Source: Candidatus Woesearchaeota archaeon (GTDB lineage Archaea; Nanobdellota; Nanobdellia; Woesearchaeales; WJIZ01). From it: DNA of 64,000 bases. The notes beneath the pieces are model-generated. The model was not told the DNA's origin. It worked only from the letters and a program-made list of their open reading frames with translations, and did no database searches. Location: positions 36,294 to 100,293 of the forward strand of contig WJIZ01000043.1 of assembly GCA_014729995.1 (NCBI GenBank), given 5' to 3'. Made by a program: the position numbers and the translations under genes. This document shows positions 33,605 to 42,271 of this stretch, piece by piece. Positions within the stretch are counted from its first letter, which is position 1; each line of letters begins with the position of its first letter.

Positions 33605-33699
33605 TGACCCAGGAGGGATTCGAACCCCCGATCCCTGGCTTAGAAGGCCAGTACCTTATCCAGATTGCCCGTTAATTAATAACCCTAGGCTACTGGGTC
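33605..33699 (-). tRNA. tRNA-Arg(UCU) with D-loop intron
   Basis: Reverse strand: acceptor GACCCAG (33699-33693) with CTGGGTC (33612-33606), discriminator A at 33605. Anticodon arm CTGGC-CTTCTAA-GCCAG, anticodon TCT at 33642-33644. T arm GGGGG-TTCGAAT-CCCTC. A 20-nt insertion at 33665-33684 (position 15/16) has central helix GCCT/GGGC, bulges AGG and AAT, and intron helix GTTA/TAAC. Removing it leaves a 75-nt tRNA with a normal GCCT/AGGT D arm containing TGGAT. Confidence 0.92.
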
Positions 33700-33777
33700 A
33701 TGCCTTATTGAAACTTTATTTCGTTTTTAAAGCTTTGCACCAAATATTTAAAAGCAACATATGATTTTATCTTACCA

Positions 33778-34509
33778 ATGCCTAAAATACTCTATTCAAA
33801 AGAAGGAAAGAAGTTCTATGTAGATGATATTACAAAAGATTACCATTGCCAGTTCGGTGTTGCCAATAAGGCAGACTTGAAGAAAAAAACAGGCTCAAAA
33901 ATAAAGACAAATACCAATAAGGAACTAATCGTGTTAGATGCAGATTTCCTGGATTCTTACAGAAGAATAAAAAGGGGCGCCCAAATAGTTACTTTCAAGG
34001 ATATAGGCGCGATAATAGCTTATACAGGCATCGACAAAAAAAGTATAGCTGTTGATGCAGGAACCGGTTCAGGAGCTTTGGCATGCTTTCTTGCCCATAT
34101 CTGCAAAGAGGTTACAACATATGAGATCAGAGAAGATTTTTATAAGATTGCAAAGGAAAACAAGGAAAAACTAGGGCTGAAAAATCTAAAAATCAAGAAA
34201 AAAGATATTTTTAGAGGCATTGATGAAAAAGAAGTTGATTTAATTGCCCTAGATTTGCCTGATCCATGGAACGCAATTAATGTTTCAGATAAAGCATTGA
34301 GAATAGGGGGCTATATGGCATCTTATTCTCCTACCGTGAGCCAGGTCTCAGATTTTGTGAACACACTAAAAAAGAAGCCTAATTTTTCTCACCAAAGAAC
34401 AATCGAACTGATCAAAAGAGAATGGGAAGTAGAAGGAAGAAAGGTAAGGCCTGTTACAACGCAGAATGTTCATACGGGATTTTTGAGTTTTTTTAGAAAA
34501 ATTTACTGA
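33778..34509 (+). CDS. trmI: tRNA (adenine-N1) methyltransferase TrmI
   Basis: A 243-residue class I methyltransferase that makes m1A at positions 57/58 of tRNA. N-terminal beta domain (residues 1-75) then the AdoMet site SIAVDAGTGSGALACFLAHI, acidic loop VTTYEIREDF, and catalytic-region IALDLPDPWNAI. C-terminal strands HQRTIELIKREWEVEGRKVR and QNVHTGFLSFFRK match archaeal TrmI. Modification of the T loop is notable here because a nearby tRNA has an intron in that loop. It overlaps the convergent acetyltransferase by 7 bases. Confidence 0.93.
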   Translation: MPKILYSKEGKKFYVDDITKDYHCQFGVANKADLKKKTGSKIKTNTNKELIVLDADFLDSYRRIKRGAQIVTFKDIGAIIAYTGIDKKSIAVDAGTGSGALACFLAHICKEVTTYEIREDFYKIAKENKEKLGLKNLKIKKKDIFRGIDEKEVDLIALDLPDPWNAINVSDKALRIGGYMASYSPTVSQVSDFVNTLKKKPNFSHQRTIELIKREWEVEGRKVRPVTTQNVHTGFLSFFRKIY

Positions 34510-34973
34510 AAAAATTTACTATAAACCCATTCATCCTCATTATCATAATAATGTTTTTTTAGCGTTGTTTCGTGCTTTAAACCCATTTTTTCATAGAATT
34601 TGTGCGCCCTTTTGTTAGAGGCATGGCACAAGATATACAGCTTTCTTAACATGCTCTTTTTCTTCCTGTATTCGGCATCCGCATCTTTAACCAAGCCGTC
34701 AAATAATTGCTGTGCAACGCCTTTTCCCTTAAAATCTGGCAAGACGGCAATCCTGTCCAATTCCGCAAGCCCGTGCTTTGGCAGGCCGTGTACTATCCAG
34801 CTGGTTAAACCCACAATTTTTCCATTATGCTCAGCAGCGATAAAATTGTAGCCTTTTCTCAGCTCTTCTGAGAATACCTCTTTTCCTTCTTCAATAGAAT
34901 CTATGTTATAGCTTTCCTTCAGGACTAATGCTATTCCTTCTGCATCTTTTTTTGTTGCTTTTCTTATGTCCAT
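34503..34973 (-). CDS. GNAT-family N-acetyltransferase
   Basis: A 156-residue GNAT enzyme: MDIRKATKKDAEGIALVLKE at the N-terminus, acetyl-CoA loop in LDRIAVLPDFKGKGVAQQLF (the canonical R/Q-x-x-G-x-G/A reads KGKGVA), and LYILCHASNKRAHKFYEKMG at the C-terminus, like RimI-type acetyltransferases. Substrate unknown. Convergent with trmI. Confidence 0.9.
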   Translation of the reverse strand: MDIRKATKKDAEGIALVLKESYNIDSIEEGKEVFSEELRKGYNFIAAEHNGKIVGLTSWIVHGLPKHGLAELDRIAVLPDFKGKGVAQQLFDGLVKDADAEYRKKKSMLRKLYILCHASNKRAHKFYEKMGLKHETTLKKHYYDNEDEWVYSKFFQ

Positions 34974-35141
34974 CTTAAGGTGTATTCAGGAACGACCTTA
35001 AATTTTTTTTGATTTTAAGCCTTTTTCAGTTAAATTTCCGTTTCTATCCAATATTTTTCTTTTCTTTAATTGTCCAATAAGCCAATTTGATACCTTTTTT
35101 GATTTTTCCAATGAAATATAATAAAAATAAAAATTCTTTGG

Positions 35142-36971
35142 TCACTCCACACACACTGCTTTGGCTAGATTGCGGGGCTTATCTGGGTCAAATCCCTTCA
35201 TAACGGCAACATAATAAGCGAATAATTGCAACGGAATGACTGCAAGCAATGGCGTTAATATGTATGAGTTCTCTGGTATGTAAAGATTATGATCAACCTG
35301 TTTTGCAATCTCCTTATCGCCTTTTGTCACTATGCCTATTACTTCTCCGCCTCTTGCTTTCACTTCCTGGATGTTACTTAACACTTTCCTGTAAGTCCTA
35401 TTATCTTTAGTAGCGATTACAACGATAGGCATGTCTTTGTCTATAAGTGCTATAGGACCATGCTTCATTTCAGCAGCGGGGTAGCCTTCTGCGTGAATAT
35501 AGCTGACTTCCTTTAATTTGAGAGCGCCCTCAAGTGCAATAGGATAATTTATTCCCCTTCCCAAGTAGAGAGCGTTTCTTCTTTCGGAATATTTTTGGGC
35601 ATGTAGCTTTATATAATCAGAGTTATCCAAAATAGATTGAATCTGCATGGGAAGCAACCTTAAATCACGTATCCTGTTCCTGATTTGCTGCTGGCCGATA
35701 ACCTCCCTTATGGACCCAAAATAAACTGTCATCAAGTATAGTATTATCAACTGAGAAGTAAAGGCTTTTGTTGAAGCCACGCCTATTTCCGGCCCTGCTT
35801 TGGTATAAAGCACCATATCTGATTCACGGGCAATAGAACTGCCTACAACATTAACTATTGAGAGTATCTTTGCGCCTTTTTTCTTTGCTTCCCTTACAGC
35901 GGCTAATGTATCTGCTGTTTCGCCGCTCTGTGAAATTGATATAACCAGTGTGCCTTTGTCTACTATTGGATCCCTATACCTGAATTCAGAAGCATATTCA
36001 ACTTCAACGGGTATTCTTGCCAGCTCTTCCAGCATAAATTCCCCCACAATGCCTGCGTGCCAGCTTGTTCCGCAAGCGACTATGATTATTCTTCTTAACT
36101 CTTTTATCTCTGTATTTTTTAGTTCTATTTCTTTTGTTAACCTTATTGCCTCTTCCCCTATTCTTCCCTTTACATTTTCTGCTATTACATCCGGCTGTTC
36201 AAAGATTTCCTTAAGCATAAAATGTTCGAATCCCTGCTTTTCTGCTTTCTCTGGATTCCAATCTATTTTATGGATTTTTTTTCTTACCTTATTCCCTTCA
36301 AGATCAAAAACATCTACCTTATCCTTGGTAATAACGGCGACTTCTTTATTGTCCAAATAGATAACTTTCCTTGCGTATTTTATGACGGCGGGCACATCTG
36401 AAGCTATAAAGTTCTCTCCACTGCCTAATCCAATAATCAAGGGGCTTTCATTTCTTGCTGCTATCAGCTTATCCTTGTCCCGGGCAGAGATTAAACCTAT
36501 TGCATAACTGCCATCTATCTTCTTAAGGGATTTTAACACAGCATCCTTTAAATCGCCTTTATAATATGTATCTACTAAATGTACAATTACCTCAGTATCT
36601 GTTTCAGAACAAAACTTAATGCCTTTTTTTTCTAATCTGTTTTTCAAATCATTATGATTTTCGATTATACCATTATGCACTATCGATATATCTTTCTCAA
36701 AATTACAGTGCGGGTGGGCATTTTCTTTTGTTGTCTTTCCATGCGTGCTCCAACGAGAATGAGCTAATCCTATACTTCCTCCCATAGATTTAAAATTTAA
36801 CTTATTGTCTACTTTATCTATAGTGCCAACATCTTTCCTTACATCCAGCCCTTTATCATTAACACAGGCCATACCTACGGAATCATAACCGCGGTATTCT
36901 AACCTTTTAAGGCATTCGAGCAATACTGTTGATGCTTTTCTATTTCCTATGTAACCAACTATGCCACACAT
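35142..36971 (-). CDS. glmS: glutamine--fructose-6-phosphate aminotransferase
   Basis: A 609-residue enzyme making glucosamine-6-phosphate for UDP-GlcNAc and cell-surface glycans. The N-terminal nucleophile is Cys2 (MCGIVGYIGN); the glutaminase domain has LAHSRWSTHG and HNGIIENH. Two SIS domains follow: RIIIVACGTSWHAGIVGEFM, VISISQSGETADTLAAVREA, STKAFTSQL, and ALYLGRGINYPIALEGALKL; the C-terminus ends PRNLAKAVCVE, the sugar-phosphate tail. Complete. Divergent from the DUF99 gene. Confidence 0.97.
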   Translation of the reverse strand: MCGIVGYIGNRKASTVLLECLKRLEYRGYDSVGMACVNDKGLDVRKDVGTIDKVDNKLNFKSMGGSIGLAHSRWSTHGKTTKENAHPHCNFEKDISIVHNGIIENHNDLKNRLEKKGIKFCSETDTEVIVHLVDTYYKGDLKDAVLKSLKKIDGSYAIGLISARDKDKLIAARNESPLIIGLGSGENFIASDVPAVIKYARKVIYLDNKEVAVITKDKVDVFDLEGNKVRKKIHKIDWNPEKAEKQGFEHFMLKEIFEQPDVIAENVKGRIGEEAIRLTKEIELKNTEIKELRRIIIVACGTSWHAGIVGEFMLEELARIPVEVEYASEFRYRDPIVDKGTLVISISQSGETADTLAAVREAKKKGAKILSIVNVVGSSIARESDMVLYTKAGPEIGVASTKAFTSQLIILYLMTVYFGSIREVIGQQQIRNRIRDLRLLPMQIQSILDNSDYIKLHAQKYSERRNALYLGRGINYPIALEGALKLKEVSYIHAEGYPAAEMKHGPIALIDKDMPIVVIATKDNRTYRKVLSNIQEVKARGGEVIGIVTKGDKEIAKQVDHNLYIPENSYILTPLLAVIPLQLFAYYVAVMKGFDPDKPRNLAKAVCVE

Positions 36972-37045
36972 AAAAAAGAGTTATTTTTTTTGGTTATATA
37001 AGTCTTATGGAAAATAATATATAGGGTGAAGATTAGTTTATATGT

Positions 37046-37618
37046 ATGAGGAAAAAATTCCGGAAAGAAATCAGGATTTTGGGTGTAGATGACTCCTGTT
37101 TTAACAGAGAAAAATATCAAAACGTTCTGGTAATTGGCGCTTTTTTCAGGGGGGGAAGCTTTTTAGACGGAATCCTGTCCACTAAAGTAAGAAAGGACGG
37201 GGATAATTCCACGAAAAAGCTGACAGAAGTTGTAAATAAATCAAAATGGAAATCCCAATTAAGGGCTATTCTCCTTGACGGCATAGCTCTCGCGGGATTT
37301 AATGTGGTGGATATCAAAAAATTGAACGAAAAAACAAGTATTCCTGTAATTGCTGTTATGAGAAAATATCCTGATAAAGACAAGATATTTAGCGCGCTGA
37401 AGAAAATAAGGCAGGAAAAGAAGATTAAGCTGATAGAGAAAGCGGGAAAGATACATAAGACAGGCAAAATATATTTTCAGTTCGCGGGAATTTCCCTGAA
37501 AAAGGCTGAGGAGATAATCAGCCTAACAACAACTTATGCATACATACCTGAGCCGGTAAGAATTGCGCATATTGTTGCAGCAGGGGTAGTAAACGGCGAG
37601 AGCTCCGGAAGGGCTTAG
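37046..37618 (+). CDS. DUF99 family protein
   Basis: A 190-residue member of the archaeal DUF99 family: LGVDDSCF near the N-terminus, VLVIGAFFRGGSFLDGILST, ILLDGIALAGFNVVDIKKLN and PVIAVMRKYPDK. The family resembles endonuclease V in fold and has the acidic residues of that site (here D in GVDDS and LLDG). Function not established. A TATA-like box lies about 25 bases before the start. Confidence 0.9.
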   Translation: MRKKFRKEIRILGVDDSCFNREKYQNVLVIGAFFRGGSFLDGILSTKVRKDGDNSTKKLTEVVNKSKWKSQLRAILLDGIALAGFNVVDIKKLNEKTSIPVIAVMRKYPDKDKIFSALKKIRQEKKIKLIEKAGKIHKTGKIYFQFAGISLKKAEEIISLTTTYAYIPEPVRIAHIVAAGVVNGESSGRA

Positions 37619-37645
37619 CTTCTGCTATTTAGTGTCAGCCCAGAT

Positions 37646-39400
37646 TTAAGAATAGTACAACTTATTCTTTGCTTTTTGTTCACGATCCTTTACAGAATTC
37701 AATTTATTTACCCGCGGTCTACGGGATTCTGTGTCTCTTCTCATGCTTATATTGAGTTTTTTTAGGAAATGGGTCATACCCTGTTCCATATCAAAAGGGC
37801 CTTTTGCTTGTCCGTATTCAGCAGGAATACCTTCAAAGACCATAAGTTTTGAAGAGAGATAATCCAAAAACAAAAGGTCATGATCCACTATCATAGCAGA
37901 TGCACCCCTTTCATGCATTATGTCAGCGATTAGTTTAGATATCAATAACCTCTGCTCCACATCAAGATATGCTGAGGGCTCGTCCAAAAGATAGAGGTCT
38001 GCTTTTTTTGACAGGCATAAGGCTATAGAAACTTTCTGCAGCTCTCCTCCTGAAAGCTCATTGATTTTCCTTCCGAAAAGGGGCTGAAGCCTTAAGGGAT
38101 TGATAATTTGGGTAGTGTATTTGGAAATAGCATCTGATAATACGGAATCTACTGCCTGGCCTGAACCTGAGCGAAGATACTGCGGCTTGTAGCTTACCTT
38201 GACCTTTTCATTTATTTCGCCTGAATCTGTCTTATCTACGCCTGCAAGCAGCTTGACAAAGCTTGTCTTTCCTATTCCATTTTCCCCGAGAATGCCTATA
38301 ATATCATTTTTTTTAACTTCGCCCTGCTCCGCTGAAAGGGAGAATTTTCCAAACTTCTTGTGAATGTTCTTCCATGCTGCCTGTAAGTCTCCTTTTGATT
38401 TGCTTTTTTCCGCTCTTTCTGAAAATTTTATCGGCTTGTCCCTAAATCTCATATTCTCTTCTTTAAGGTAGCCTGACAGGTATATGTTAATGCCATTTCT
38501 TGTGCTTTTAGGCCCCGAAACTATGCCATAAACTGACTCCTTTCCATACATGATATGAAGCATGTCTGTCATGTAATCAAGGATTATCAAATCGTGCTCT
38601 ACTATGAGCACTGCTGTAGCATCATCAGCTAAGCTGCGGATGAATTTGCTGATACTGATTCTTTGCTTAATATCCAGGTAGCTTGTAGGCTCGTCAAAGA
38701 AGTAAACATTTGCTTTTTTTAATACTGCTGCGGCTATTGCTACCCTCTGCAATTCCCCTCCGGAAATATTTTTGATATCACTATCCAGTATTTTTCCTAT
38801 TTCCAGTTCTTTGGCTATATTGTCTAATTCGCCTTTCTCATCAACTTTAGCCAGAAGGTCTTTTACCTTTCCCATGGAATTTTTTGGAATCAAATCAACC
38901 TGCTGCGGCTTGTAGCTTACCTTAATTTCGGAATTCTTCAGTTTTTCAAAGAAATTCTGAGCTTCGCTCCCTTTGAAAAATTCTATCAGCTCATCACAGC
39001 CGGCTTCCTCATCTTTTCCTAAATTGGGCTTTAGCATGTCTGCAAGTATCTTTAATGCTGTAGACTTGCCTATACCGTTCCTTCCCAATATGCCAACCAC
39101 CTTGCCAAACTGCGGAACAGGCAAATTGTAGAGATGAAATCCGTTCCTGCCATATCTGTGGATTGGCTGCTTAGCTAATTCTTCGGGAAGATTAATTATT
39201 GAAATAGCATCGAAAGGGCACCTGTTGGGGCATATCCCGCAGCCGGTACATAATTTTTCATCTATTAAAGGCTTGTTGTCACTAGCTTTAACTATGCATT
39301 CCTCTCCCATCCTGTTTACAGGGCAGAGTTTCATGCAGAGGTATCCTCCGCAGCCCATGGGGTTGCATTTCTCCTTCTCTATAACAGCTATTCTTGTCAT
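37646..39400 (-). CDS. ribosome recycling ATPase ABCE1
   Basis: A 584-residue ABCE1/Rli1 protein that splits ribosomes after termination. Two [4Fe-4S] clusters are encoded by CNPMGCGGYLCMKLCPVNRM with a later cysteine, and by CTGCGICPNRCPFDAI. Two ABC domains follow: Walker A GILGRNGIGKSTALKIL and GILGENGIGKTSFVKLL, signatures ISGGELQRVAIA and LSGGELQKVSIA, and Walker B FFDEPTSYLDIKQR and LLDEPSAYLDVEQR. Complete; universally conserved in archaea. Confidence 0.98.
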   Translation of the reverse strand: MTRIAVIEKEKCNPMGCGGYLCMKLCPVNRMGEECIVKASDNKPLIDEKLCTGCGICPNRCPFDAISIINLPEELAKQPIHRYGRNGFHLYNLPVPQFGKVVGILGRNGIGKSTALKILADMLKPNLGKDEEAGCDELIEFFKGSEAQNFFEKLKNSEIKVSYKPQQVDLIPKNSMGKVKDLLAKVDEKGELDNIAKELEIGKILDSDIKNISGGELQRVAIAAAVLKKANVYFFDEPTSYLDIKQRISISKFIRSLADDATAVLIVEHDLIILDYMTDMLHIMYGKESVYGIVSGPKSTRNGINIYLSGYLKEENMRFRDKPIKFSERAEKSKSKGDLQAAWKNIHKKFGKFSLSAEQGEVKKNDIIGILGENGIGKTSFVKLLAGVDKTDSGEINEKVKVSYKPQYLRSGSGQAVDSVLSDAISKYTTQIINPLRLQPLFGRKINELSGGELQKVSIALCLSKKADLYLLDEPSAYLDVEQRLLISKLIADIMHERGASAMIVDHDLLFLDYLSSKLMVFEGIPAEYGQAKGPFDMEQGMTHFLKKLNISMRRDTESRRPRVNKLNSVKDREQKAKNKLYYS

Positions 39401-39474
39401 AGAACATAAGAAACATAATTGCTTTTTAAAGATTTAGATTACTTTTTTAAATCAGCTGATATTTTAATTATTTT

Positions 39475-39633
39475 ATGAAATGTGATATATGCGGCAATAA
39501 GATACAGGAAACCTTCCTTAAGAAGATTATAGGCACATATGTAAAAGACGACAAAGGAAAAAAGCATGCTATTTGCTTCGAATGCCAGAAGAAATTCAAG
39601 AACAAGGGAGAGATTCTGGATAGTATTAAATAG
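39475..39633 (+). CDS. small zinc-finger-like protein
   Basis: A 52-residue protein with two CxxC pairs: MKCDICGNKIQE and ICFECQKKF, about 30 residues apart, plus a basic core (FLKKIIGTYVKDDKGKKHA). This is a treble-clef or rubredoxin-like knuckle arrangement. Such proteins are widespread in archaea without known role. It is divergent from ABCE1; its stop lies 2 bases from the stop of the convergent gene. Confidence 0.72.
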   Translation: MKCDICGNKIQETFLKKIIGTYVKDDKGKKHAICFECQKKFKNKGEILDSIK

Positions 39634-39635
39634 AG

Positions 39636-40571
39636 CTATACTACTAAATTACTTCTGCATTTAATTCCACCTGCGAAATAAAAATCTGCATTATCGCTGG
39701 GCAATGCAATCACATTTTCAGGCCCTAATTTGCTGCCAAGCCAATTGGCTGTTTTGGGGCATTTGTCTAATATGATTATTTTTTTATCATGCATTGTTCT
39801 AAAATTTGCCGCTTTCCAATAAAATTCTTTTTGAGGTATTTCGTATAATTCTGCTTTGGAATCTGTGAAATGATTTACTATACGTACATATTCGTTAATT
39901 TTCCTTTTAAATGCTGCATAATATTCTGGTGTCACACATATTTTAGAATCTATTTGATTAATCTCAACATCTATGTGGCCCTGGAGTTTATTCATTCTTT
40001 CATACAGGACATAGTTTTGCTTATTTGTCATGACCGGCAAAATGTGTATTCTATAATTTGATAAATTTTTAAGTTCGGGGGATGATTTTATAGCTTCAGA
40101 GATTGCCAGTATGTTTCCATCCCTTATAATATAGCCACCATCTCCCAATTTTGAAGGAGTTATATCAGCGTCAATATCAACCTCGTTTAGTATTTTTCCT
40201 GCTAAATTTTCCAAGCCAGGGAATGCAAAAATATTTTTGCCAAAGATTTGAAAAATATCACACGGCCATAATAGGTGACGAAACTCTTCATCATTGTCAA
40301 CGGTTATCCTGGCAGTAGAACCTGGCCTTTCCCTTTCAAATTTTTCAAGAAATGCCCAATATCTTTTTGCATCAGTTTGCCGGGGCAGTTTACTATCCTT
40401 TACTCCCAATATCCTAACATTATATCCATTCTCGACTAAACAATCATATCTTTTTAAATTTATATCAAATACTTTTTGGAAGATTTTATCATCTATATTG
40501 TGATTTAATTTCCATGATCTGGCTGCCAAAAGCAAGACAGGATTTTCCAATATTTTATCATCGATAGTCAT
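39636..40571 (-). CDS. hypothetical protein, pentein (guanidino-modifying) fold likely
   Basis: A 311-residue protein. Features that recall the amidinotransferase / arginine-deiminase superfamily are SKLGDGGYIIRDGNILAISE (a G-D-G/N strand-turn), LQGHIDVEINQIDSKICVTP (the H-x-D pair), and a C-terminal AGGIKCRSNLVV (G-G-x-x-C with the candidate nucleophile cysteine near the end). These positions and order fit the pentein active site, but overall similarity is low and substrate is unknown. AT-rich and isolated between a zinc-finger gene and the tRNA-Thr, it may be a recent arrival. Confidence 0.5.
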   Translation of the reverse strand: MTIDDKILENPVLLLAARSWKLNHNIDDKIFQKVFDINLKRYDCLVENGYNVRILGVKDSKLPRQTDAKRYWAFLEKFERERPGSTARITVDNDEEFRHLLWPCDIFQIFGKNIFAFPGLENLAGKILNEVDIDADITPSKLGDGGYIIRDGNILAISEAIKSSPELKNLSNYRIHILPVMTNKQNYVLYERMNKLQGHIDVEINQIDSKICVTPEYYAAFKRKINEYVRIVNHFTDSKAELYEIPQKEFYWKAANFRTMHDKKIIILDKCPKTANWLGSKLGPENVIALPSDNADFYFAGGIKCRSNLVV

Positions 40572-40683
40572 ATTGGTTAGTAAACAAACAGGGATATATA
40601 AATTTATCTATTTTAACCACTTTATAGTAGATACTAATTTAGATGAAACACTTTTAAATCTGCCATAAATTACATATTTTTGC

Positions 40684-40770
40684 GCCCCTGTGGCTTAGAG
40701 GCTAAAGCGGCTGACAAATTTTTCAGCAGTCGTAATCAGCAGATCGGGAGTTCAAATCTCCCCAGGGGCT
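40684..40770 (+). tRNA. tRNA-Thr(CGU) with intron in anticodon loop
   Basis: Acceptor GCCCCTG (40684-40690) with CAGGGGC (40763-40769), discriminator T at 40770. T arm GGGAG-TTCAAAT-CTCCC. A 14-nt intron (40716-40729, position 32/33) has central helix GCTG/CAGC and bulges ACA and AGT. Splicing yields GCTGA-CTCGTAA-TCAGC, anticodon CGT at 40731-40733, in a 73-nt tRNA. A TTTTAAAT box lies about 30 bases upstream. The radical SAM gene starts 7 bases after the tRNA. Confidence 0.93.
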
Positions 40771-40776
40771 TTTAAA

Positions 40777-41715
40777 ATGCCTAGAAAAATCTACTTCCAC
40801 CGTGCAATCTTCCTATCATGGTATTGCTCAAAGGGAGACTGCAAGTTCTGCTATATGTCTACACAGAAGGATAAGATAAAAAACCCGAGACTGGCAAGAA
40901 GGACAGAAGAGTCAATTTTAGCTGAAACAATCATATGCAGACTGCTGAACTGGAAGATAGAGTTCCTGAGCGGTGGCTATGATTCTTATGAATGGAATGA
41001 GCTTGTAGAGCTGATTAAGCAGATAAAACATGCTTACGGAAAAAAATTATGGCTTAATATAGGCACTTTAAATGAAAGGGAGATGAAGCAGCTGCTACCG
41101 TATATAGAAGGAGTATCTGCTCCTGTAGAGTGCATTAGTCCGGGATTAAGGAAAGAGCTATGCCCCTCAAAGCCAATGCCGGAAATTGAAGCTATGCTGG
41201 AAGCTGCGGGCAAGCTAAGACTGAAAAAATCGATGACAATCATTCTTGGCTTAGGAGAAACAATAGAGAATTTTATACTGCTAAAATCTTTAGTTGAAAA
41301 ATACGGCATCGACCGAATCACTTTTTACAGGCTAAAGCCGCAAAAAGAGACGATTTTTGAAAATGCAGAGCCGATAACAAAAGAGTATTATGCAGAATGG
41401 ATCTCGATGACCAAGTCAGCTTTTCCTAAAATAAAAATAATAGCGGGATCGTGGCTGACACATCTTGGAGAAATTTCATTGCTAATTAAATCGGGTGCTG
41501 ACGGCATTACGAAATTTCCGTCCATAAAAAAGTTCAACTCTAAATATGCAAGACAAATAGAAAGAGAAGTCAGAAAGGCTGGCTGCGATTTCAGAAGCAG
41601 GCTTACAAAAAAGCCGGATATTGATATGCATGAAGAATTAAGAAAGACTAATTTTAGTGATGAGTTAAAGGCAGGGGTTATGGAGAAATTGGCTGGTTAC
41701 TTGGGATTCATGTGA
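40777..41715 (+). CDS. radical SAM protein
   Basis: A 312-residue radical SAM enzyme. The cluster motif is YCSKGDCKFCYMS near residue 16, which reads CX4CX2C rather than the usual CX3CX2C. FLSGGYDSYEWNEL is the GGE-like motif, and TIILGLGETIENF and GIDRITFYRLKPQ follow the biotin synthase/lipoyl synthase-like barrel pattern. Substrate unknown. It begins 7 bases after tRNA-Thr and its end overlaps the convergent gene by 19 bases. Confidence 0.88.
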   Translation: MPRKIYFHRAIFLSWYCSKGDCKFCYMSTQKDKIKNPRLARRTEESILAETIICRLLNWKIEFLSGGYDSYEWNELVELIKQIKHAYGKKLWLNIGTLNEREMKQLLPYIEGVSAPVECISPGLRKELCPSKPMPEIEAMLEAAGKLRLKKSMTIILGLGETIENFILLKSLVEKYGIDRITFYRLKPQKETIFENAEPITKEYYAEWISMTKSAFPKIKIIAGSWLTHLGEISLLIKSGADGITKFPSIKKFNSKYARQIEREVRKAGCDFRSRLTKKPDIDMHEELRKTNFSDELKAGVMEKLAGYLGFM

Positions 41716-42227
41716 ATAGGACCCACCCCCATTTTATCCATCATCCTTTGGTATTTTTTCGGGATTCTATAATGCTCTAGGATTCCTGTCTCAGTAGAAT
41801 ATTGCATTTCTATGGCGGGAGCATCAATTCTGCGCTGGAGTGTTTTATTGAAAGATTCGACCATGCTGTTTGCCTGCAGCATAGAGACAATGGCTTCGTA
41901 TCCTTTACCTTCCAAAGCTGCTTCAATTCTTGCTTTTTCTATTTCAAATATCCCCGAATCGCGCAGCATTTCCTGTACTTTTGTATTATTCTGCCAGTAT
42001 GGATTTAACCTGTAGGTAGACATAAAACCATTATCGTCATATTTTCTTAAGAACACTGGATGATTATGAGAAAACTTTTGCTTAACTAAAGTTATAATAT
42101 TACTACTATGTTTAATCTGCCCTCTAATAATGGCCTCTGCCCTATTTACAGCTAGTGTACTGCATAATTTCTGGAAGCTTTCTTCTGTGGATAATCTCTG
42201 CTCCAGGTCTGCCCTTGATTCTGACAT
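41697..42227 (-). CDS. hypothetical protein
   Basis: A 176-residue soluble protein, mostly helical (SRADLEQRLSTEESFQKLCS; VNRAEAIIRGQIKHSSNIIT; IEKARIEAALEGKGYEAIVS) with a beta-like C-terminus (IEMQYSTETGILEHYRIPKK). No family or catalytic motif recognised. It overlaps the radical SAM gene's end in the opposite direction. Likely real by length and by its unbroken frame outside the overlap. Confidence 0.62.
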   Translation of the reverse strand: MSESRADLEQRLSTEESFQKLCSTLAVNRAEAIIRGQIKHSSNIITLVKQKFSHNHPVFLRKYDDNGFMSTYRLNPYWQNNTKVQEMLRDSGIFEIEKARIEAALEGKGYEAIVSMLQANSMVESFNKTLQRRIDAPAIEMQYSTETGILEHYRIPKKYQRMMDKMGVGPIHMNPK

Positions 42228-42271
42228 AAGGTCTGTGGAAAAATTACCAGATATATAAAAGTGATTATGAT

